This document shows, piece by piece, positions 57,773-64,000 of a stretch of DNA of 64,000 nucleotides. The notes beneath the pieces are model-generated. The model ran no database searches, had not been told where the DNA came from, and saw only the letters and a program-made list of their open reading frames with translations. This DNA is from Cyanosarcina radialis HA8281-LM2. Its GTDB lineage: Bacteria > Cyanobacteriota > Cyanobacteriia > Cyanobacteriales > CCAP-1448. Numbering within the stretch: position 1 is the stretch's first letter; every line of letters begins with the position of its first letter. Position numbers and translations under genes: made by a program. Location of the stretch: contig JAHHHA010000030.1 of NCBI GenBank assembly GCA_019359615.1, forward strand, positions 1 through 64,000. Direction: 5' to 3'.

Positions 57773-58858
57773 ATGAATGTTCAGCCCCAAACCTCTAATT
57801 CTCGATCGCCCCATCCCCCACGTTTAGCTGTCACATTAGGAGATCCAGCCGGGATCGGCTCGGAAGTAGTGTTGAAAGCGCTAGCAGATCCAGAAATTGT
57901 CAAAGACTGCGAGATTACAGTCATCGGTAACGAATCTGTGCTGTCAGCTACTTACGATCGCCTTCTAACCCAAATATCGGCAAGTGCGTTGGCTAATCCA
58001 GCCGAGTTGTCAATTCTCGACGTACCGCTAGAAAAGTCGATATTGAGTCAAATTCAAATAGGGATAGGCAATGCTGCTAGTGGTGCTGCTAGTTTTGCCT
58101 ATTTAGAAACCGCGATCGCTCGTACTATAGAGCGTGAGTTTGATGGCATCGTCACCGGGCCGATTGCGAAATCGGCTTGGAAAGCCGCCGGACATGAATA
58201 TCCGGGACAAACCGAACTCCTTGCCGAGCGAGCGGGGGTAGAGAAATTTGGGATGTTATTTGTGGCGCGATCGCCCTATACTGACTGGACGCTGCGCACT
58301 TTGTTGGCTACTACCCATATCCCCTTGCGCCAAGTCGCTGAGGCGCTGACACCAGAATTGATGAGCCGCAAATTAGATTTGTTAATCGAGTGCTTGCGGC
58401 AAGACTTTGGCTTAGAAACGCCGACAATTGCGATCGCGGGTTTAAACCCTCACAGTGGGGAACGAGGACAATTAGGGCGCGAAGAACAAGATTGGCTGAT
58501 TCCCTGGTTAGAAGCAGAACGCCATCAGCGGCCAGAACTTAAATTGGTCGGTCCCATTCCGCCAGATACGATGTGGGTTAATCCGGGTCAAGCTTGGTTC
58601 AAAGGAGGGGGAGGAGTCACTAATCTGGCTGATGCTTATTTGGCGCTGTATCACGACCAGGGGTTAATTCCAGTCAAGCTGATGGCTTTTGAGGAAGCAA
58701 TCAATACTTCTATTGGCTTGCCTTTTATCAGAACTTCTCCCGATCACGGGACGGCGTTCGATATTGCTGGGCTGGGGATTGCTAATGCTAATAGCATGAA
58801 AGCAGCAATTAAATTAGCCGATCGAATAGCTCGGCAAAGATTTTTTCAATCAAAATAA
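57773..58858 (+). CDS. pdxA: 4-hydroxythreonine-4-phosphate dehydrogenase
   Basis: 361 residues. The opening [20 protein letters not shown], the ligand motifs [40 protein letters not shown], and [20 protein letters not shown] mark PdxA, the metal-dependent enzyme of pyridoxal 5'-phosphate synthesis. Histidines in [18 protein letters not shown] and YHDQG bind the divalent metal. Length is normal. Cyanobacteria often use the PdxS/PdxT route, so PdxA may serve another 4-hydroxythreonine-like substrate. The gene is alone. Confidence 0.92.
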   Translation: MNVQPQTSNSRSPHPPRLAVTLGDPAGIGSEVVLKALADPEIVKDCEITVIGNESVLSATYDRLLTQISASALANPAELSILDVPLEKSILSQIQIGIGNAASGAASFAYLETAIARTIEREFDGIVTGPIAKSAWKAAGHEYPGQTELLAERAGVEKFGMLFVARSPYTDWTLRTLLATTHIPLRQVAEALTPELMSRKLDLLIECLRQDFGLETPTIAIAGLNPHSGERGQLGREEQDWLIPWLEAERHQRPELKLVGPIPPDTMWVNPGQAWFKGGGGVTNLADAYLALYHDQGLIPVKLMAFEEAINTSIGLPFIRTSPDHGTAFDIAGLGIANANSMKAAIKLADRIARQRFFQSK

Positions 58859-58877
58859 GAGCGATCGAACTCTTCAA

Positions 58878-59312
58878 TTAGTTTGGCTTTTGGGTAATCG
58901 ATAAGGTGTATTGATTGCGACCACCAGCGCGATCGCCAATATAGACCGAGTAAGGCCCTTTCTTCCAAAAACCAGATGATTGGATCGTGCCTTGCGAATA
59001 GCTGTCTGACAAAACGCAGGTGCGGCGGCCGCCTGGTTCGACGATCAATAAAGTTGGCGATCCGGTACTTTGGAGGCTAAACCGCAGGTAAGGAAAGTCA
59101 TTCTGCATTTGAATGACGTGGTTCGGCGCGGCAGCGATTTTACCGCAGTCTGGAGTCTGCTTTGCTCCTCCCGATGTGCCTCTGACAACAATAGGGGAAG
59201 AGAACCCAGATGCTAAAGCGATCGCCGATCCTTGGCTTCTAGCACCGCTGTTATCAGCAATTACCAAAGCACAAGCGGTGGTAACAACTATCCAGGGTAA
59301 ACGTGTTTTCAT
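58878..59312 (-). CDS. Small secreted protein
   Basis: 144 residues. A signal peptide (LPWIVVTTACALVIADNSGA), then a beta-rich chain (GSAIALASGFSSPIVVRGTS, FPYLRFSLQSTGSPTLLIVE and CVLSDSYSQGTIQSSGFWKK) with a single Cys pair. The end GRNQYTLSITQ looks like a small extracellular or PPC-type domain. ATG at 59312 has AAAGGGA in position; TTG six bases earlier is not favoured. Likely an extracytoplasmic protein of unknown role. Confidence 0.68.
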   Translation of the reverse strand: MKTRLPWIVVTTACALVIADNSGARSQGSAIALASGFSSPIVVRGTSGGAKQTPDCGKIAAAPNHVIQMQNDFPYLRFSLQSTGSPTLLIVEPGGRRTCVLSDSYSQGTIQSSGFWKKGPYSVYIGDRAGGRNQYTLSITQKPN

Positions 59313-59318
59313 CTTCAA

Positions 59319-59878
59319 TCCCTTTGTCAGTTTTCAAGAACCTCTATATATAAGATTCCCAGATTTACAGACTTTCGATCGTTCGGTTTTGTTCCGGTTT
59401 CCCGATCGCCACATTGACGCTTCAGAAAGAGGCGGAGACATTCAGAGATGAATCATTCCGAGCTAGTTAAGATAATTTTACCCTATTTACTTAAAAATGT
59501 TCCAAAAGTTTTAATCTTTATATACCCCCCCTGATGGGATTGTTTCGATCGCGATCGCCAGCTTAGACTTTAATTTATGCACTATAGAATGCTTCCCTTT
59601 CTGTAGTGCATATGCACATGAGATACGGAAATGCCAAGTCTAGTTTTTGCAAGCTTTTGAATTTGAACAAAGCAGGTTCACGAAGTCCTAACAGTTTAAG
59701 TCATTGATGGAGCCTGCATTGCCGAGCCGGAATATTTGGTTGCGATTAGTAAGCGATAAAAAGCGATCGCTCTCTCATCTAACAAAAGAAGGAAAGCGAT
59801 CGCTAATTTTCAACCAATTTTAGCAGGCGATCGAACGGGACTTAATTCCATGGCGATCGGAAGAAGATACTAGCTTTC
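59319..59878. other. 560-bp gap without a recognised gene
   Basis: Contains AGCGATCGCTCTCTCATCTA and AAGAAGGAAAGCGATCGCT at 59763-59801, which is repeated in slightly changed form at 60523-60560, after the next gene's start. These HIP1 hairpins may mark the ends of the two secreted-protein genes. TGCACTA with TAGTGCA (59577-59610) forms another small inverted repeat. Confidence 0.35.
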
Positions 59879-60361
59879 TTATTTAAAGAAGGAGTAGTAG
59901 CCAGTAATCGAGCTTTTAGGCGGTATAGAGCAAAAGATGGCGTAGATATTCCTTTTCTCAACTTTGGGGATAGAGATGTATGTAACTCCCTGAGCGGTGG
60001 TAGTCCCCTGCTTATAGCTAAATCCACCTCCAGCGGGCCAATCGCCTATCAAACCGCATAACATGGATTGACTATTTCCCTTGTTTACATAAACCAGAGA
60101 AGAAGGCCCGGTGGTAGTACCATCATCATCTCCAGGTGCGCCTCGGACTATGGGACAAATTACATAGGCATATTGAGATGAGTCATTATTGTAGATATAA
60201 AGATATCCACGAGATAGTCTTGATTCAGAAGTAGAATCTGTACCGTGGCACATACTTCCTGGAAATGACTTATAGTTGTCAGCCAAAGCTGGAGCAGCAG
60301 CAGTCGCTATAGTGGATACTAAAGTAACCACAGCAGCGATAAAAGTTTTGGTAGTTTTCAT
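59879..60361 (-). CDS. Small secreted protein, paralogue A
   Basis: 160 residues. A signal peptide (FIAAVVTLVSTIATAAAPALA) then a mature chain with four or so Cys (SMCHGTD, VICPIVRG, MLCGLIGD, IFCSIPP). The Cys spacing and the YIYNNDSSQYAYVICPI segment match the neighbour at 60612 (YIYNTNTSKYAYVVCPI). I choose the Met at 60361 because it starts the signal peptide. No known domain. Probably a disulphide-bonded extracytoplasmic protein. Confidence 0.72.
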   Translation of the reverse strand: MKTTKTFIAAVVTLVSTIATAAAPALADNYKSFPGSMCHGTDSTSESRLSRGYLYIYNNDSSQYAYVICPIVRGAPGDDDGTTTGPSSLVYVNKGNSQSMLCGLIGDWPAGGGFSYKQGTTTAQGVTYISIPKVEKRNIYAIFCSIPPKSSITGYYSFFK

Positions 60362-60457
60362 GAGTAGTAAATTTTCTGTTGTTGGTAGTTGTTGTGTTAG
60401 AAATGTACTCGATTGAAGCAATTTCATAATTCTGTTTTAACTGCCAACTCAACAGAG

Positions 60458-60482
60458 GTGTCCTACACAAAAGGGTAGTTTT
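60458..60482 (-). promoter_or_regulatory. Conserved upstream box, gene A
   Basis: GTGTCCTACACAAAAGGGTAGTTTT is nearly identical to 61203-61227. Both lie about 100 bases upstream of a secreted paralogue, on the minus strand. Confidence 0.5.
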
Positions 60483-60611
60483 CGATCGTCATATATTTCT
60501 CTAAAGAAATCGACAAAGGAAAAGCGATCGCTCTCCCATCTAATAAAAGAAAGAAGGCGATCGCCGCTCTCAACCAATTCAAACAATTAACCAGGTGAAG
60601 GCATAAACCTT

Positions 60612-61106
60612 CTAATTGAACCAGGTGTACAAACTGTAAATCCCACTGCTAGGTGGTAATTCACAAAATACTCCGTAAACAATAGCCGACTTAACTGTTG
60701 GAGTATTGAATGATGCTCTGCCGTTGGCGCTGGTACTCGCACTCTTGGAATCTACAAATGTTCCGTCTCCGTAATAGCTGCTAATTCTGCAAGTCAGCTT
60801 TTGAGTGTTGTATTTAAGTACGCTAACAGTGGTATAAACACCATTGGTAATTTTATCGTCAGGGACTCCTACATCAATCGGGCAAACTACATAAGCATAC
60901 TTGGAAGTATTAGTGTTATAGATGTAATTTTCTCCTCGAACTAGAGTCGAATCAGAAGTTGGGTCTGAAGACAAACACTTACTTCCTGGAGAAAATCTAT
61001 AACTATCAGCTAAGGCTGGATCAGCAGCCGTTGCAAGAGCCGATGCTAAAGAGACAGCAGAAACCAAAAATTTGGTCGGAATTTTGAACTGTTTGGTAGT
61101 TTCCAT
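60612..61106 (-). CDS. Small secreted protein, paralogue B
   Basis: 164 residues. Signal peptide (FLVSAVSLASALATAADPAL) and a Cys-patterned chain like paralogue A (KCLSSDP, VVCPIDVG, LTCRISSY, VFCELPP). The longer upstream reading to 61172 has no support. The pair is tandem, with a repeated upstream box and similar leader sequences, so it arose by duplication. Function unknown. Confidence 0.72.
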   Translation of the reverse strand: METTKQFKIPTKFLVSAVSLASALATAADPALADSYRFSPGSKCLSSDPTSDSTLVRGENYIYNTNTSKYAYVVCPIDVGVPDDKITNGVYTTVSVLKYNTQKLTCRISSYYGDGTFVDSKSASTSANGRASFNTPTVKSAIVYGVFCELPPSSGIYSLYTWFN

Positions 61107-61202
61107 GATTAATAAATCTAGTATTGTTGTTAGATGTTGTGTGAGAAATACGTTCGTTAGAACTAATTCCATAATTCTGTTTTAACCAATAGCTAAAAGG
61201 AT

Positions 61203-61227
61203 GTGTCCTACACAAAAGGGTAGTTTT
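61203..61227 (-). promoter_or_regulatory. Conserved upstream box, gene B
   Basis: Same sequence as 60458-60482, and directly beyond the stop of the LuxR-type regulator gene. It could be the binding site of that regulator or a shared promoter. Confidence 0.5.
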
Positions 61228-61236
61228 ATTATTTGT

Positions 61237-61827
61237 TTAGACAGCAAGATAGCTATCTTCGGTTTCTAAACAGCGTTTTTTGCCATTGATGTTCTTGACG
61301 TGAAACTTGACCGTATTGAGACTGATTTGCAGCTTTTGAGCGATGTCTTGATAGCTATAGGCTTGCGATAGTAGTTTCAAGATTTCAGTTTCGCGATCGC
61401 TCAGACCGTATTTTTTCTGTTCCAGCCGCAGTTCTTCTTGTAAAATCGCTGCTCGATCTTCAAGGAAAAGCAACAACAACGGGCGATCGTCTAGAGTAGA
61501 GGCTACAGGAACGTCAAGTTCGGCAGTTAGATAGCTAGCTCGAATCCGAATAATTTGTTGGCCGGAAATTTGATAATCCATGACAAACTCTTTATCTTCC
61601 AAGCTGAAGCTACTGCACAACCGATGATAGATATCGGACATGACTGAAGATAAATTGTCGGCGCGATCTCCAGGCCAAAGCTGTTGGCAGATTTCTCTAG
61701 CTTTAAGGTTGAGATAGACTGGTTGTAAATTATGAGAGACGATCATCACTCCTTCTTTAATCAACTCGATTAAAGCGCTAGGGAGGATGTTGAGATTAGG
61801 GGCTAAGCTGATGTAGTTATATGTCAT
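61237..61827 (-). CDS. LuxR-type transcription regulator
   Basis: 196 residues. The N-terminal two-thirds form a PAS-like domain (LIELIKEGVMIVSHNLQPVY, FSLEDKEFVMDYQISGQQII), and the end is a LuxR helix-turn-helix (LSDRETEILKLLSQAYSYQD, IAQKLQISLNTVKFHVKNI). The ATG at 61827 is preferred over a TTG at 61854. It lies right upstream of the two secreted paralogues on the same strand, with a box in between, so it is the likely regulator of them. Confidence 0.8.
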   Translation of the reverse strand: MTYNYISLAPNLNILPSALIELIKEGVMIVSHNLQPVYLNLKAREICQQLWPGDRADNLSSVMSDIYHRLCSSFSLEDKEFVMDYQISGQQIIRIRASYLTAELDVPVASTLDDRPLLLLFLEDRAAILQEELRLEQKKYGLSDRETEILKLLSQAYSYQDIAQKLQISLNTVKFHVKNINGKKRCLETEDSYLAV

Positions 61828-61854
61828 TGGTTGATTACCACTCTGAGAAACCAA

Positions 61855-62219
61855 AGATTACTTACGCAAGACGAGGCTCACCCAACACTCATCCAGCATA
61901 AAAAACCCGCTGGTTGCCGTCAGCCATAAAAAGTCAGAAAAAGTAATATAGAAGATCGGAAAAGATCGGGAAATAGTTCGTAGAGGCATCCCAGGAGACA
62001 GCTAAAGAGAGCTATTTCACTCTCCAGGGGACAGCCCAGAGGGCTATCCTACAAGAATCTTCTTCATATCAAATCTGCTTAGCAATAGTCGTAGGTTGGG
62101 TTGAACGCAGTGAAACCCAACGAACCCAATCGTAATGCCTCATTCTAGCTGTGTCGATCCAGTAAGGTGTGTGAGCGCAGCCGTTAGCACCGCGATCGCT
62201 CTGAGATCGAATCGGGTTC
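61855..62219. other. 365-bp gap with interspersed repeats
   Basis: GGACAGCCCAGAGGGCTATCC and TACAAGAAT at 62020-62056 match part of the element at 42547-42579. CGTAGGTTGGGTTGAACGC and GTGAAACCCAACG at 62089-62121 match the family seen near 8630. No gene recognised. Confidence 0.45.
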
Positions 62220-63269
62220 TTAAATCCCTGGATCGATGCCCTCATGAAGCTTTAGCTCTTCATCCAGATTCTCTTGGCTCAAGATTTCGTTGCTCATCGC
62301 TGCTTGCCGCACTAAATGCCCTCGTCGTTTTGCATCTTCGGCTTTTTGCAACAGTAGGTCTGCCACCTCATGCTCGTCGATCTCGCGCAGATGCTTCGCC
62401 ATATGGGTCATCAAAATCTCGCTCGCTTCAACAGTCCGAATGCTATCCCAAAGGGACTCTTCGACCCGCTGTGTCACCTCGGCGAGCAAGGTATTGAGCG
62501 AATAGGCGTGCCCCGTATAGCAGCGAAAGCGAAGTTGGTTGCCTTCCTTCAACTGCAACAATACGCCATGACACTCAGGACAGGTAAACGGAGAAAGTTC
62601 GCCAAGCTTCATAATTCCGAGTTCTAAGGCTTTATCTTGGCGGGCAATCCCAACTTCAATATCCATTTTCTCAGACACTGGCTTTTCCTCCTGTGGGGGA
62701 AGGACTTGGTTCGCTAACCGCACTAACAGATCTCCCATTTCGCCTAGCGGCACGCAATAATCGACCGCCACTGCTTCGAGCGCCGCTCTAGGCATTGAGT
62801 CGTACAGCGCCTCCAAGGGGTCTTGAACCACAGCGATACCGCCTCGCTCTTTAATGGCGTATAGCCCAGCCACTCCGTCGTCGAGGCAGCCAGTCAACAC
62901 CACCCCAATCGTCTGCGCTCCGTAGGATCGAGCAGCAGAGCGAAACAAGACATCGATCGCCGGACGAAATCGGTTTTCTTTGGGCCCCTGCGAGAGACGA
63001 ACAACCTCCGGTTCTACTAACAGATGGCGATTGGGAGGAGCCACGTAAATGCAACCCGATCGAATTGGCTCCCCATCGACGGCGTGGGTAACAGTCAGGG
63101 GAGTGACCCGTGCCAAAATTTGGGGTAACAGGCTGGGGTAATCTGGAGAGAGATGCCAAACAATAAACACCGCCGCCGGGAAGTCATGGGGCAGTTGAGA
63201 AACAAGTGTTTTAAAGGCTTTGAGTCCCCCGGCTGATGCTCCGATGACGATGGTGTTTGGCTTTAACAC
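62220..63269 (-). CDS. CheB-type methylesterase without receiver, Zn ribbon tail
   Basis: 349 residues. The CheB catalytic domain fills ~1-190: IGASAGGLKAFKTLVSQL (Ser), HLSPDYPSLL (His), and GVVLTGCLDDGVAGLYAIKE (Asp). No receiver domain precedes it. The end contains CPECHGVLL and RFRCYTGHAYS, a zinc-ribbon pair, with a coiled coil. Such proteins usually go with CheR and hybrid kinases, and demethylate or deamidate sensors. GAGGAG precedes the GTG start. No CheR is near. Confidence 0.88.
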   Translation of the reverse strand: MLKPNTIVIGASAGGLKAFKTLVSQLPHDFPAAVFIVWHLSPDYPSLLPQILARVTPLTVTHAVDGEPIRSGCIYVAPPNRHLLVEPEVVRLSQGPKENRFRPAIDVLFRSAARSYGAQTIGVVLTGCLDDGVAGLYAIKERGGIAVVQDPLEALYDSMPRAALEAVAVDYCVPLGEMGDLLVRLANQVLPPQEEKPVSEKMDIEVGIARQDKALELGIMKLGELSPFTCPECHGVLLQLKEGNQLRFRCYTGHAYSLNTLLAEVTQRVEESLWDSIRTVEASEILMTHMAKHLREIDEHEVADLLLQKAEDAKRRGHLVRQAAMSNEILSQENLDEELKLHEGIDPGI

Positions 63270-63363
63270 GGGATGCTCCTCATCGCTGCGGGATACAAGC
63301 TAATCTAGTTCGATACCCTAACACGCTGGTTCGGCAGATAACACTTCCTTAAGGCTAATCTTC

Positions 63364-64000
63364 ATGACCCGATCGACTAAAAAAACAGTTGCTACTGCGA
63401 TCGATCTTCTCAATGCCCGCGTTTTAGGCGAAGCAGAGTTACAGCAGATTAGGATTCGTCAAGGTCGGGTCGATCGAATTCTGGCGATGTCTGCTGAAAG
63501 CCGATCTCCAGAGGTGGAAGTTTTGGACGTGGCAGGCGATTGGATATCTCTCGGTGGGGTCGATCTGCAAATTAATGGGGCGTTAGGCTGGGCTTTTACT
63601 GAGACATTCGATGAAATTTCTTTGCAAAAGATCTGTCAATTCCTTTGGGAACAAGGAGTTGATGGGTTTTTGCCGACTTTGGTGACGACAGCAGTTGAGA
63701 ATGTAGAGCGATCGCTCTGTGTCATCGCCAATTTTTCTCCTCCAGATCTGCCTGCTGCCCAGATTTTAGGGGTGCATCTGGAAGGACCGTTTTTAAATCC
63801 CGCCAAGCGGGGGGCGCATCCGGCTGAATATCTGCTACCCCTAACAATTGAGAACGTCAAGCGAGTCTTGGGAGATTACGCCCATATCGTTAAGGTGATG
63901 ACTCTCGCACCAGAGTTAGATCCTACTGGTGAGGTAATTCCCTACTTGTGTTCCCTTGGCATTACCGTTAGTCTGGGACACTCTCAAGCCACCGTTGCCC
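63364..64000 (+). CDS. nagA: N-acetylglucosamine-6-phosphate deacetylase, 5' part
   Basis: 212 residues to the window end, still open. Amidohydrolase pattern: VDLQINGALGWAFTE near the start, GVHLEGPFLNPAKRGAHP (conserved acid), LAPELDPTG, and GITVSLGHSQAT (metal-binding His). It removes acetate from N-acetylglucosamine 6-phosphate in amino-sugar recycling. It is complete at the start; the rest lies beyond 64000. Confidence 0.88.
   Translation, partial: MTRSTKKTVATAIDLLNARVLGEAELQQIRIRQGRVDRILAMSAESRSPEVEVLDVAGDWISLGGVDLQINGALGWAFTETFDEISLQKICQFLWEQGVDGFLPTLVTTAVENVERSLCVIANFSPPDLPAAQILGVHLEGPFLNPAKRGAHPAEYLLPLTIENVKRVLGDYAHIVKVMTLAPELDPTGEVIPYLCSLGITVSLGHSQATVA

Noticed and set aside
59577-59760. 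Possible structured RNA in the gap before the secreted paralogues
   Set aside because: Only a small inverted repeat is seen; no tRNA-like or known RNA fold.

Overview
This window comes from a cyanobacterial chromosome. Direct evidence is petM (cytochrome b6f subunit), a Ycf39-type photosystem assembly factor, a probable NblR-type regulator, DUF2949 and AMIN-TonB receptor genes, and a very high density of the HIP1 octamer GCGATCGC. The multi-pilin cluster, poly-HAMP kinase and many short tandem repeats suggest a filamentous, Oscillatoriales-like genome, but I cannot name a genus. No rRNA, tRNA, CRISPR array, prophage or intact transposase was recognised.

Layout. 0-7.6 kb: a duplicated Rpn-nuclease tail, an aquaporin-family channel, a glycogen-debranching-like enzyme, then a cluster of an XRE regulator, a zinc alcohol dehydrogenase, an ABM monooxygenase and a short-chain dehydrogenase. 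7.8-8.3 kb: an antitoxin with a toxin broken by a stop codon. 9.1-17.9 kb: a type IV pilin/pseudopilin cluster built from two related modules, the second holding an unrecognised gene pair. 18-20 kb: two antitoxins, a decayed PIN toxin and an unusual PspA/IM30 protein with a Gly/Ala-rich membrane domain. 20-28 kb: ribBA, a YqiA-like esterase, DUF937, an RND-adaptor remnant, and a SWIM / DUF5691 / MoxR-ATPase operon that stops short of its usual VWA partner. 28-33 kb: a siderophore uptake locus (binding lipoprotein, TonB receptor, AraC regulator, candidate Fur box). 33-40 kb: an intact toxin-antitoxin pair, ppk1, a secreted protein, and a Ser/Thr kinase fused through one membrane segment to a Ppx/GppA-like domain.

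40-51 kb: DUF2949, a DUF192 lipoprotein, an OmpR-type regulator, a roughly 1965-residue poly-HAMP hybrid kinase and a second hybrid kinase. 51-58.9 kb: NAD kinase, ycf39 with petM, a glycosyltransferase with a pentapeptide-repeat protein, two TPR paralogues, a secreted protein of unknown role, and pdxA. 59-64 kb: small secreted proteins, a LuxR-type regulator next to two paralogous secreted proteins that share an upstream box, a CheB-type methylesterase and the 5' part of nagA.

Two themes recur. First, gene decay: several toxins, an ABC ATPase, an RND adaptor and an Rpn nuclease survive only as pieces while nearby antitoxins stay intact. Second, short tandem and inverted repeats sit directly against start and stop codons. 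The most novel-looking items are the kinase-Ppx fusion close to ppk1, the glycine-rich PspA fusion, the duplicated pilin modules, and the LuxR-linked secreted paralogues.
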